A DNA stretch of 64,000 bases from Hymenobacter artigasi (GTDB lineage: Bacteria > Bacteroidota > Bacteroidia > Cytophagales > Hymenobacteraceae), in NCBI RefSeq assembly GCF_012275535.1, contig NZ_JAAVTK010000003.1, positions 248,001-312,000 of the forward strand, read 5' to 3'. Both the position numbers and the translations under genes were made by a program. Within the stretch, counting starts at the first letter, position 1; each line of letters opens with the position of its first letter. The notes beneath the pieces were generated by a model. It did no database searches. It was not told where the DNA came from and saw only the letters and a program-made list of their open reading frames with translations. Shown one piece after another: positions 53,899 through 61,818 of this stretch.

Positions 53899-53927
53899 GT
53901 GCTGCTTTTTCCCGTATAAGGTCATCC

Positions 53928-55139
53928 ATGGACTACCCCTTGCCCGAAGCGGCCCGGCGGTACGTGGCCGCGCACCTGCACGACGACCCCGCCCACCTGG
54001 CCCTCCAAGCCCGCCGCCACCCCGGCCTCCCCGTTCCCGAATTGGTGCGCCAGATTCAGGCCCGCCAAAAAGCCCGCGCCAAGCTCCCCGCCTGGGCCGA
54101 TAACCCGGAGCTGATTTTCCCGCCCGCCCTATCCGTCGAGCAGGCGTCGTCGGCCCGCACGGCGGCTTTCAAAGCCAATCTGGTCGGCGGGCAGCGCCTG
54201 GCCGACCTCACCGGCGGCTTCGGGGCCGACTCGGCCGCCTTTGCCGCCCGCGTGGCACAGGTCGACTACGTGGAGCGCGACCCCGCGCTGGCGGAGGTAG
54301 TGCGCTATAATTTCGGCCAGCTCGGCATTGATAATGTGACCATTAATGCCGCCGATGCGGTGGCATTCCTGAAAAGCACGCCGCATCATTACGACTGGCT
54401 CTACCTCGACCCGGCCCGGCGCGACACCGCCGCCCGCAAGATTTTCTTACTGCGCGACTGCGAGCCCGACGTGGTCAAGCTGTTGCCGCTACTGCTGCAC
54501 AAGGCCGATAAGGTGCTGCTCAAAACCTCACCCATGCTTGATATCGAGCATGCCGTGCAGGGCCTGGCCCATGTGCGCCGCCTCTGGGTAGTGGCCGTGG
54601 ATAATGAGGTGAAGGAAGTGCTCTACGAGCTGGGTCAGGAGCCCGCTGTAGACCCCGAGCGCTACGCCCTGAACCTGCGCCGCGACGGCACCCAGCAGGA
54701 ATTCCGCCTCAACCGTGCCCGCGAGGCCCGCGCCATCCCCCGCTACGCCGAGGCCCAGCAGTACCTCTACGAGCCCAACGCGGCCGTGCTCAAGGCCGGC
54801 GCATTCCGCAGCATCGGCACGGCGTTCGAGCTGCTCAAGCTGCACCAGCACAGCCACCTCTATACCTCTGATGTATTGCGGGCCGATTTTCCGGGCCGGG
54901 TCTTCAAAATCCTGGCCGTGGAAAAAGCCGATGGCGCGGCCCTCAAAGCCCACCTGGGGCCGGAGGCGCGCGCCCACGTCACCACCCGCAATTTTCCAGA
55001 TTCGGTGGCCGATTTCCGCCGGCGCACCGGCATCCGCGAGGGCGGCGAAGTTTACCTGTTTGCTACCACCGACCTGCGTGGCCGGCCGGTGGTGCTGGTG
55101 TGCGAAAAGCTCACGCCCCCGGTGAATGGCACAGCCTGA
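53928..55139 (+). CDS. THUMP-like domain methyltransferase
   Basis: A 403-aa SAM-dependent methyltransferase. N-terminal helical part (residues 1-75), then a Rossmann-like domain: motif I LADLTGGFGADSAAFAAR, an acidic motif in VDYVERDPALAEVVRYN, and the catalytic DWLYLDPARRD, resembling the DPPY-type signature. The C-terminal region (about 330-400) is a THUMP-like domain. Such proteins probably methylate tRNA or rRNA, but no substrate is known. It follows the 203-aa gene by 29 nt. Confidence 0.88.
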   Translation: MDYPLPEAARRYVAAHLHDDPAHLALQARRHPGLPVPELVRQIQARQKARAKLPAWADNPELIFPPALSVEQASSARTAAFKANLVGGQRLADLTGGFGADSAAFAARVAQVDYVERDPALAEVVRYNFGQLGIDNVTINAADAVAFLKSTPHHYDWLYLDPARRDTAARKIFLLRDCEPDVVKLLPLLLHKADKVLLKTSPMLDIEHAVQGLAHVRRLWVVAVDNEVKEVLYELGQEPAVDPERYALNLRRDGTQQEFRLNRAREARAIPRYAEAQQYLYEPNAAVLKAGAFRSIGTAFELLKLHQHSHLYTSDVLRADFPGRVFKILAVEKADGAALKAHLGPEARAHVTTRNFPDSVADFRRRTGIREGGEVYLFATTDLRGRPVVLVCEKLTPPVNGTA

Positions 55140-55175
55140 AACCGGGGGCACAATGCTCCGTAGTACCCTTAGCGA

Positions 55176-55233
55176 ACCAGCCGCATAGCGGCGGCAGGTT
55201 ACCCAACAGCTCTGCCGTCGCTATGCGGCTGGT
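55176..55233. repeat. 22-bp inverted repeat in the spacer before the SDR gene
   Basis: Arms 55176-55197 (accagccgcatagcggcggc and onward) and 55212-55233 are near-exact reverse complements with a 14-nt loop. There is no T-tract. The rest of the 201-bp spacer holds no recognised feature. Confidence 0.78.
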
Positions 55234-55340
55234 GAGCAATATGGTTTAGCTGGTATATCACAAAAGCCGCATTAGCCGGTTATGTGCCATAGAGCTGCTG
55301 TGCAGTTAGCGCGGCATTTTTCATTCAACAATTTAGATTG

Positions 55341-56075
55341 ATGCGTTTTACAGATAAAGTGTGCCTGGTAACGGGCGGAACCTCCGGCATCGGCCGGGCC
55401 TGCTGCGTGCGGCTGGGAGCCGAGGGCGGCACCGTAATTGCCCTAGGCCGCGACAAAGCCGAGGGGGCCGAAACCGTGCGCCTCATCACCAAAGCCGGCG
55501 GCAAGGCCCTGTTTATAGCCTGCGACCTGAGCAAGCCCCGCGCCATTACCGCCACCGTAAATAAGGTACTGGCCAAGTATCACCGCATCGACGTGCTGGT
55601 GTGCGACGCGGCCATGATGACCTTCGACCACCTCGTAGACCTGCCCCTGACGCAGTGGGACCTGCTGATGCTGGTGAACCTGCGTTCGCTGGCCCAACTC
55701 ACCCAGCTTTGCCTGCCGCACATGCCGGCCGGCAGCGCCATCGTGGCCATCAGCTCGGTGCACGCCCACCAAACCACCGCCAACGTGGTGCCCTACGCCA
55801 CCAGCAAAGGGGCACTCGAAGCCTTTGTGCGCGGCATGAGCCTGGAGCTCGACCGCAAGCAGACCCGCATCAATGCCGTAGCCCCCGGGGCCGTAGACAC
55901 GCCCATGCTCTGGAGCAACCCCAACGTGAAAAACGGCACCGAGAAAATCGACAAAGCCGCCGTGGGCACCCCCGAGGAGCTGGCCGCCGCCATTGCCTTC
56001 ATGGCCTCATCAGAAGCCAGCTTTGTGCACGGCACCACGCTGGTGGTGGACGGCGGCCGGTTGGCCCAGCTGTAG
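55341..56075 (+). CDS. SDR family oxidoreductase
   Basis: A 244-aa classical short-chain dehydrogenase. The cofactor motif is VTGGTSGIGRACC (residues 10-22), the active-site Ser lies in AIVAISSVHAHQTT, and Tyr-Lys in VPYATSKGALEAF. The later APGAVDTPMLW and the C-terminal GTTLVVDGGRLAQL are typical of FabG-like enzymes. Substrate is unknown. Start ATG 55341 follows a codon TTG which is less likely. Confidence 0.92.
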   Translation: MRFTDKVCLVTGGTSGIGRACCVRLGAEGGTVIALGRDKAEGAETVRLITKAGGKALFIACDLSKPRAITATVNKVLAKYHRIDVLVCDAAMMTFDHLVDLPLTQWDLLMLVNLRSLAQLTQLCLPHMPAGSAIVAISSVHAHQTTANVVPYATSKGALEAFVRGMSLELDRKQTRINAVAPGAVDTPMLWSNPNVKNGTEKIDKAAVGTPEELAAAIAFMASSEASFVHGTTLVVDGGRLAQL

Positions 56076-56161
56076 GTTACTGATTTTTCGGTTACTGGTT
56101 TTTGAACGACAAAGAGAAACCGCAACCGGAAACCAGCAACTCACAATAGCCCGAATTTCCG

Positions 56162-56169
56162 TACTTTTG
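56162..56169 (+). promoter_or_regulatory. -7 element for metK
   Basis: TACTTTTG fits TAnnTTTG, 73 nt before the metK ATG, leaving room for a conventional leader. Confidence 0.75.
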
Positions 56170-56242
56170 CGCCGCGCCCGCCCGCCGGTTTCGGCTTGGC
56201 GGGCGCACTTCGTTTCTATCTTCCGCTCTTTTCGCGCACTCA

Positions 56243-57505
56243 ATGCCCTATCTGTTCACTTCCGAATCGGTTTCGGAAGGCCATCCCGATAAAGTTGCCG
56301 ACCAGATTTCCGACGCCATTCTCGATGAGTATTTGCGCCAGGACCCCACCGCCAAAGTAGCCTGCGAAACGCTCGTAACGACCGATTTCGCCCTTGTTGC
56401 CGGCGAAATAAAGTCCACGGCCCACGTCGATGCCGAGCCCATCATCCGCGAAACCATTCGCCGCATCGGCTATAATAAACCCGAATACCTTTTCAACGCC
56501 GACACCTGCGAGGTGATGAATCGCCTGCACGAGCAGTCGCCCGACATCAACCAGGGCGTGGAGCGTGCCAAGGACGAAGACCAGGGCGCCGGCGACCAGG
56601 GCATGATGTTCGGCTACGCCAGCCACGAAACGGCCAATTACATGCCGCTGGCCCTCGACCTCTCGCACCGCCTGCTGCAGGAGCTGGCTGCTATCCGCCG
56701 CGAGGGCACGGCCATGCCCTACCTGCGCCCCGATGCCAAGAGCCAGGTAACCATTCGCTACTCGGACGACCACAAGCCCGAAGCCATCGACACCATCGTC
56801 ATCAGCACCCAGCACGACGAGTTTGATTCCTCCGAGAGCGTGATGCTCGACAAAATCAAAGCCGATGTGCTGGCCATTCTCATCCCGCGCGTGAAAGCCG
56901 GCCTGAGCGCCGATGCCCAGGCGCTGTTTACCGATAAAATTACCTACCACATCAACCCCACCGGCAAGTTCGTCATCGGTGGTCCCCACGGCGATTCCGG
57001 CCTCACCGGCCGCAAAATCATCGTGGACACCTACGGTGGCAAAGGCGCGCACGGCGGCGGGGCATTCTCCGGCAAAGACTCCTCCAAAGTAGACCGTTCG
57101 GCGGCCTACGCGGCCCGCCACATCGCCAAAAACCTGGTAGCTGCCGGCGTAGCCGACCAGGTGCTGGTGCAGGTAGCCTACGCCATCGGCGTGGCCCAGC
57201 CCGTGGGCGTATTTGTGACCACCTACGGCACCACCAAGGTGAAAAACGCCGCCGGCCAGCCCCTCTCCGACGGCGAAGTAGCCGAGAAAGTGAATAAGCT
57301 ATTCGACCTGCGCCCCTACGCCATCGTGAAGCGCTTCGGCCTGCAAAACCCCATCTTCGCCCAGTCGGCGGCTTACGGCCACATGGGCCGCCAGCCCGGC
57401 ACCGTGGACGTGGTGATGCCCAACGGCGAGAAGAAAACCTTCGAAACCTTCACCTGGGAAAAGCTCGACTACGTGCCCCAGATTAAGGCTGAGTTTGGAC
57501 TGTAG
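56243..57505 (+). CDS. metK: S-adenosylmethionine synthetase MetK
   Basis: A 420-aa cytosolic enzyme that makes SAM from methionine and ATP. Diagnostic segments: SEGHPDKVADQISDAILDEY, DEDQGAGDQGMMFGYASHET, FVIGGPHGDSGLTGRKIIVD and GGGAFSGKDSSKVDRSAAYA. Length and C-terminus are normal for the family, with a small insertion (about residues 100-140) common in Bacteroidota. It supplies SAM for rlmN, mnmD and other methyltransferases in this window. It ends at a framed terminator. Confidence 0.98.
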   Translation: MPYLFTSESVSEGHPDKVADQISDAILDEYLRQDPTAKVACETLVTTDFALVAGEIKSTAHVDAEPIIRETIRRIGYNKPEYLFNADTCEVMNRLHEQSPDINQGVERAKDEDQGAGDQGMMFGYASHETANYMPLALDLSHRLLQELAAIRREGTAMPYLRPDAKSQVTIRYSDDHKPEAIDTIVISTQHDEFDSSESVMLDKIKADVLAILIPRVKAGLSADAQALFTDKITYHINPTGKFVIGGPHGDSGLTGRKIIVDTYGGKGAHGGGAFSGKDSSKVDRSAAYAARHIAKNLVAAGVADQVLVQVAYAIGVAQPVGVFVTTYGTTKVKNAAGQPLSDGEVAEKVNKLFDLRPYAIVKRFGLQNPIFAQSAAYGHMGRQPGTVDVVMPNGEKKTFETFTWEKLDYVPQIKAEFGL

Positions 57506-57508
57506 TAT

Positions 57509-57622
57509 GTGGCATAAGCTTTAGCTTATGCGTGCCAAAATCGGCATAAAAAACCCCGCTCACCTTCGGTAAGCGGGGTTTTTCTCTTCAATGGAAGCAG
57601 CACAAGCTAAAGCTTATGCCAC
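57509..57622. repeat. 23-bp inverted repeat framing the metK-hpf spacer
   Basis: Arms 57509-57531 (gtggcataagctttagctta and onward) and 57600-57622 match with one mismatch. They start 4 nt after the metK stop and end 3 nt before the hpf stop. A separate terminator sits inside. The arms include the palindrome aagctt. Confidence 0.88.
57548..57583. terminator. Bidirectional terminator inside the framing repeat
   Basis: A stem aaaaaaccccgctcacc / ggtaagcggggttttt with a short loop between convergent metK and hpf. Confidence 0.88.
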
Positions 57623-57625
57623 GAA

Positions 57626-57925
57626 TTAATGCGTCAGCGCTTTCTCTTTGTGCTTCGTAATCTGGCGGCGCAGGCTGTCGGTAGCGGCATCGGCGGCGGC
57701 TTCGAAGGAAGCAGCATCTTCCGTACTGAACAGGATATTGCCGGGCACCAGCAGCTTTATCTCGATGGTTTTGTTATCGATACCATCTTTATTGTTGAGG
57801 CGCATAATGACTTCGCCTTCGGTAACCTTATCGTAAAAAGTTTCCAGCTTATTCAGGCGTTGCTGAACAAAATCAAGCAGTTTCTGGTCGGCGTCGAAGT
57901 GCACCGAATGCATCTGTACTTTCAT
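57626..57925 (-). CDS. hpf: Ribosome hibernation promoting factor (short HPF/RaiA type)
   Basis: A 99-aa ribosome-binding protein that stabilises inactive 70S or 100S ribosomes under stress. MKVQMHSVHFDADQKLLDFV is the opening of the beta-sheet and VIMRLNNKDGIDNKTIEIKL the following strands; ASFEAAADAATDSLRRQITK is the second helix. It is the short form without the dimerising C-terminal domain. It is last in the rpsU-xerC-hpf group; the gap to xerC is 37 nt. Confidence 0.95.
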   Translation of the reverse strand: MKVQMHSVHFDADQKLLDFVQQRLNKLETFYDKVTEGEVIMRLNNKDGIDNKTIEIKLLVPGNILFSTEDAASFEAAADAATDSLRRQITKHKEKALTH

Positions 57926-57962
57926 AAGGCAGGTGATTTAGAGGTAAAAGGGTAAACAAAAC

Positions 57963-58841
57963 TCAGGCCCGTGGGTGGGCCTGTTTAAATACGGATTTCA
58001 GGCGGTCGACGGACAAGTGCGTGTACACTTGGGTGGCCGCCAGACTGGCGTGGCCCAGCAACTCTTTGATGGAATTCAGGTCGGCACCCTTGCCCAGCAG
58101 GTGCGTGGCAAAGGCATGGCGCAACGCGTGCGGGTGCTGCTGCGCACCGGAAGTAGTAATCTGGCTCAGGTAGCGCTTCACGGTGCGGTACACGAACTTT
58201 TCGTACATGGCCTCGCCCTTGTCGGTGAGTAGCAGCGGGCCGCCGGCTGCGCCAAACTCGTGCGCCCGCCGGGCCTGGTAGCGCTCAATCACGAGCTTCA
58301 GCGTGGGGTTCAGCGGCACGAGGCGCTGCTTATTGCCCTTGCCGGTTACGCGCACGGTACTAGCCCCCAGGCTCACATCATCGGCATGAATGCCGATGAG
58401 CTCTGAAAGGCGGATACCCGTACCGTAGAGCATTTCCAGCACCAGCTGGTCGCGCTGGCCGGCAAAGTCATCGCCAAACTCGAAGGTATTCAGCAAGCCG
58501 TTCAGGGCCTCTTCGGGCACAAATTCGGGCAGCTTCTTGGCCATTTTGGGGGCCGTGATACGTAGCATGGGGTTGGCCTCGATGCGGCCGGTACGCAGCA
58601 GGAACTTGTAGTACGAGCGCAGGCAGGCCACTTTGCGGTTCACGGTGCGTGGGTCCAGGTTTTCCTGCATCAGCTCCACCACCCAGCCCCGGATGAGCGG
58701 GTGAGTGGCCTGGGCGGGGTCGGCTAGCTCGTAGGCCGATTTCAGATAGGCGGCAAACTGGCCCAGGTCCGTTTGGTACGACACCAGCGTATGCGGACTA
58801 TAGCGCCGCTCAAAGCGCAAAAAATCGAGAAAAGCATCCAT
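57963..58841 (-). CDS. xerC: Tyrosine recombinase XerC-like
   Basis: A 292-aa tyrosine recombinase. The N-terminal SAM-like domain begins DAFLDFLRFERRYSPHTLVS, and the catalytic domain has GTGIRLSELIGI (Arg), the lysine in VTGKGNKQRLV, HALRHAFATHLL (His-x2-Arg), LGHASLAATQ (His/Trp position) and the nucleophile Tyr in VYTHLS. Start ATG 58841. The position between rpsU and hpf is the conserved Bacteroidota location for the chromosome dimer-resolution recombinase, so it is core, not a mobile-element integrase. Confidence 0.93.
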   Translation of the reverse strand: MDAFLDFLRFERRYSPHTLVSYQTDLGQFAAYLKSAYELADPAQATHPLIRGWVVELMQENLDPRTVNRKVACLRSYYKFLLRTGRIEANPMLRITAPKMAKKLPEFVPEEALNGLLNTFEFGDDFAGQRDQLVLEMLYGTGIRLSELIGIHADDVSLGASTVRVTGKGNKQRLVPLNPTLKLVIERYQARRAHEFGAAGGPLLLTDKGEAMYEKFVYRTVKRYLSQITTSGAQQHPHALRHAFATHLLGKGADLNSIKELLGHASLAATQVYTHLSVDRLKSVFKQAHPRA

Positions 58842-58931
58842 ACCAACACCAAAAATGCCCGGCGGTGGGCCGGGCATCCAATGTAGCATTTTTTTAGTTT
58901 AAGCCAAGCTTTCTGCTCCTATACGGACGCG

Positions 58932-58976
58932 AAAAAACCGGCTGGCTTGCCAATAAAGGCAAACCAGCCGGTTTTC
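58932..58976 (-). terminator. Terminator between rpsU and xerC
   Basis: On the minus strand: gaaaaccggctggtttgcc then loop then ggcaagccagccggtttttt. It follows rpsU by 31 nt and likely lets rpsU be expressed at a higher level than xerC-hpf. Confidence 0.85.
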
Positions 58977-59007
58977 AACAAAGCTAAACGGCCGAAAAAC
59001 TTTCGGG

Positions 59008-59202
59008 CTATTCGCCGGGCTGGCCGTAAGTAGCCAGCTTGTAAACAGCCTTCTGCTTCATCTTGCGCTCGGTGATGCTGGGCTTCTGGAAAAACGTGCG
59101 ACGACGCAGCTCTTTCAGAACGCCGGTGCGCTCGAATTTCTTTTTGAAACGCTTCAGAGCGCGGTCAACCGATTCGTTGTCTTTGATTTGAATGATAATC
59201 AT
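59008..59202 (-). CDS. rpsU: 30S ribosomal protein S21
   Basis: A 64-aa basic protein of the small ribosomal subunit: DNESVDRALKRFKKKFERTG and LKELRRRTFFQKPSITERK are the family core. In Bacteroidota S21 lies near the 3' end of 16S rRNA where it occludes the anti-Shine-Dalgarno sequence, matching the lack of SD sites in this window. Its promoter has an exact -7 box 50 nt upstream. Confidence 0.96.
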   Translation of the reverse strand: MIIIQIKDNESVDRALKRFKKKFERTGVLKELRRRTFFQKPSITERKMKQKAVYKLATYGQPGE

Positions 59203-59251
59203 ATCAGGGAATGAGGGAGATTTTCAGAGGGAGGCGGTATAAACCGGGCCG

Positions 59252-59259
59252 CAAAGATA
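59252..59259 (-). promoter_or_regulatory. -7 element for rpsU
   Basis: Minus-strand TATCTTTG, exact TAnnTTTG, 49 nt upstream of the rpsU ATG. Confidence 0.78.
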
Positions 59260-59261
59260 AT

Positions 59262-59376
59262 CACGGATTTATCGAATTCAAACAGATTTCACGGATTTTG
59301 TAGTCGATTCATTTCCAACGCCTAGGCGAAAACGGCTGAACCATACTGAAAACCCGCGAAACTCGCCAAAATCCAC
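59262..59376. repeat. Degenerate copy of the acggatt inverted repeat
   Basis: cacggatttatcgaattcaa, then cagatttcacggattttgta, resemble the left arm of the 50735-50936 repeat; gaaactcgccaaaatccacg at 59357-59376 resembles the right arm. Mismatches are frequent. Confidence 0.55.
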
Positions 59377-59379
59377 GGT

Positions 59380-60525
59380 TCACTTAAGCAGGGCGCGGGC
59401 AATCACCAGCTTCTGAATTTCGCTGGTGCCCTCGCCAATGGTGCAAAGCTTGGCGTCGCGATAATATTTTTCGGCCGGGTAATCCTTGGTGTAGCCGTAG
59501 CCGCCGAAGATTTGAACGCCTTCGTTGGCAGTGCGCACACATACTTCCGAAGCGTAGAGTTTGGCCATGGCCGACTCCAGGTTCACGTTCAGGCCGCGGT
59601 CCTTCATGTCGGCAGCACGGTAGGTGAGCAGGCTGGCGGCTTCAATCTCGGTCGCCATATCGGCCAGTTTGAAGGCAATGCCCTGGAAATTGCTGATGGG
59701 CTGATTGAACTGGTGGCGCTCCTTGCTGTACTTGGTGGCGGCCTCCATAGCACCCTGAGCAATGCCCAGGCTGAGGGCCGCGATGCTGATGCGGCCACCG
59801 TCGAGCACTTTCAGGCTTTGCACAAAGCCATCGCCCACTTTGCCGATGACGTTTTCCTTGGGCACTTTGCAGTCGGTAAAAATCAGCTCGGTGGTTTCGG
59901 AAGCGCGCATGCCCAGCTTGTCTTCCTTGCGGCCGGCCTCAAAGCCCGGCGTGCCGCGCTCAATGATGAAGGCCGTCATGCCGTGCGAGTCGCCCACTTC
60001 GCCGGTCCGCACGATTACCACGGCCACGTTGCCGGATTTGCCGTGCGTGATGAAGTTTTTCGCGCCATTGATAATATAGTTTTCGCCGCTCTCGTCGAGC
60101 ACGGCGGTGGTGCGCATGTTGCCGGCATCGGAGCCGGTGTTAGGCTCGGTGAGGCCCCAGGCGCCAATCCATTCGCCGGAGGCCAGCTTGGGCAGGTATT
60201 TCTGCTTCTGTGCTTCGGAAGCATGCTGAAGGATGTGGCCGGTACAAAGCGAGTTGTGGGCCGCCATGCTCAGGCCAATGCTGCCGTCAATCTTAGACAG
60301 TTCGGCAATGGCCGTTACGTACTCGACGTAGCCAAAACCGGCTCCGCCGTACTCCTGGGGCACGAGCACGCCCATCAGGCCCAGCTCGCCGAGCTTGTGA
60401 AACACATGAATGGGAAACTCCTGGCTCTCATCCCATTTCATCATATCGGGCTTGATGTGCTGGGCACCAAAGTCGCGCACCATCTGCGCTATCATCGTTT
60501 GGTTTTCGGTGGCTACGGCTTCCAT
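59380..60525 (-). CDS. Acyl-CoA dehydrogenase
   Basis: A 381-aa FAD enzyme of beta-oxidation (short- or medium-chain type), oxidising acyl-CoA to trans-2-enoyl-CoA. Signatures: [93 protein letters not shown] and the terminal [18 protein letters not shown] with the catalytic-base glutamate. Start ATG 60525. A -7 box lies 79 nt upstream. No ETF or enoyl-CoA hydratase genes are adjacent. Confidence 0.95.
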   Translation of the reverse strand: MEAVATENQTMIAQMVRDFGAQHIKPDMMKWDESQEFPIHVFHKLGELGLMGVLVPQEYGGAGFGYVEYVTAIAELSKIDGSIGLSMAAHNSLCTGHILQHASEAQKQKYLPKLASGEWIGAWGLTEPNTGSDAGNMRTTAVLDESGENYIINGAKNFITHGKSGNVAVVIVRTGEVGDSHGMTAFIIERGTPGFEAGRKEDKLGMRASETTELIFTDCKVPKENVIGKVGDGFVQSLKVLDGGRISIAALSLGIAQGAMEAATKYSKERHQFNQPISNFQGIAFKLADMATEIEAASLLTYRAADMKDRGLNVNLESAMAKLYASEVCVRTANEGVQIFGGYGYTKDYPAEKYYRDAKLCTIGEGTSEIQKLVIARALLK

Positions 60526-60604
60526 GTAAAGGGAAATAAGGGTGGGATTTAAGAAAATATAAGGTAATGGGTACCTGAACGGCAGTTTAGCCGTTTTCGG
60601 TCCA

Positions 60605-60612
60605 CAAAAGTA
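60605..60612 (-). promoter_or_regulatory. -7 element for the acyl-CoA dehydrogenase gene
   Basis: Minus-strand TACTTTTG fits TAnnTTTG, in the spacer shared with the divergent exopolysaccharide locus. Confidence 0.7.
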
Positions 60613-60688
60613 CGGTTCAGGCAGTTGACAATTGGTAGGGTACAACTCATCGTAACCGCCTGTTGTTGAATAGGCGCGGTAAAAGCGT

Positions 60689-60696
60689 TACTTTTG
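60689..60696 (+). promoter_or_regulatory. -7 element for the exopolysaccharide locus
   Basis: TACTTTTG fits TAnnTTTG and lies 79 nt before ATG 60776. The two divergent -7 boxes are 76 nt apart. Confidence 0.72.
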
Positions 60697-60775
60697 AGGC
60701 TTTTTGGGGAGAATCTGTCTTGCGGGGCTAAAGTTTTTCCTGGTTTTTGTTTGATTCAGCCCCTAATTGGCCTTC

Positions 60776-61744
60776 ATGCCGACATTTCCCTTCCGTCGCC
60801 TTAAGCAGCTCTGGCTGCTGGCCCTTCCCGCGCTGCTGCTTTTTTCGTCGTGCGTTTCTACTCGCTACTACAACCAGCGCACCATGTTCCGGCTCACCGA
60901 TAGCCAAGGCCGTCAGCTAGATAGCACCAAGCTACGCCTGGCCGTGAATCGCACGGCCCGTAACTACCTCATCCAGCCCAACGATTTTCTGGAAGTGCGG
61001 GTGAATACCAACAAGGGCGAGCGCATTCTGGACCCCAACGGCGAATTACAATTTGGCCAGCCCAGCGGCGCGCTACCCAGCCGTAGCACCGGTGGCGCTG
61101 CCAGCCCCAGTAGCGGTGGGGGCAATGCCCGCGCTGCCGTAGGCCAGCGCGCCACCGGCCAGACGGCCGGCAGTGCTACGGCAGGCTCCGAGTTTTTGGT
61201 GCAGGCCGATGGCACAGTGGTACTGCCGCTAGTGAATCGAGTGAAGGTGAGCGGCTTGTCGTTGCTGCAGGCCGATAGCGTATTACAGGTGCGTTACAAC
61301 GAATTCTACAAAGAAAGCTTTGTGACCACGCGGGTGACCAACAACCGTGTTTTTATGCTGGGCGCTACCGGTGGGCAGGTTATCACGCTGGCCAATGATA
61401 ACATGAACCTGATTGAGGTGCTGGCGCTAGCCGGCGGAATAGACGGCGGTGGTAGCCAAGGCGGCGGCAGCAACAATCAAGGCTTTTACCGCTACGGCGG
61501 CAAAGCCAGCAATATTCGCATCATCCGGGGCGACCTAAAGAACCCACGCATTCAGCAGGTGGACCTGACCACGCTTGATGGCATGCGCCGGGCCAACCTG
61601 CAAATGGAGCCGAATGATATTGTTTACGTAGAGCCCGTACACCGCCCGGTGCTGGAAACCCTTACCGACGCGGCACCCATTATCAGCTTCACCTCCCTTA
61701 TTCTGACGACTACTTTATTTTTATACAGTTTTGTAAAAAAATAG
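60776..61744 (+). CDS. Polysaccharide export protein (Wza-like, SLBB)
   Basis: A 322-aa outer-membrane lipoprotein: signal/lipobox LLLFSSC, then the polysaccharide-export beta-grasp domain (YLIQPNDFLEVRVNTNKGE, and later FLVQADGTVVLPLVNRVKVS) and an SLBB-like part (VFMLGATGGQVITLANDNMN). A Gly/Ser-rich insert at residues about 98-142 splits the export domain and is unusual in length. It ends with a hydrophobic segment (ISFTSLILTTTLFLYSFV), which Bacteroidota forms often carry. It is the exit pore partner of the kinase that follows 74 nt later. Confidence 0.9.
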   Translation: MPTFPFRRLKQLWLLALPALLLFSSCVSTRYYNQRTMFRLTDSQGRQLDSTKLRLAVNRTARNYLIQPNDFLEVRVNTNKGERILDPNGELQFGQPSGALPSRSTGGAASPSSGGGNARAAVGQRATGQTAGSATAGSEFLVQADGTVVLPLVNRVKVSGLSLLQADSVLQVRYNEFYKESFVTTRVTNNRVFMLGATGGQVITLANDNMNLIEVLALAGGIDGGGSQGGGSNNQGFYRYGGKASNIRIIRGDLKNPRIQQVDLTTLDGMRRANLQMEPNDIVYVEPVHRPVLETLTDAAPIISFTSLILTTTLFLYSFVKK

Positions 61745-61818
61745 TCTTATCAAATAGCCAAGTATCAAGCAGCTAGTTCCTTTTATCATATCCAGCGCTT
61801 GCTGGCAATAGCATTACA

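Noticed and set aside
57963..58841. Tyrosine recombinase as an integrase of a mobile element
   Set aside because: Its place between rpsU and hpf is the core Bacteroidota XerC location; no att sites or phage genes flank it.
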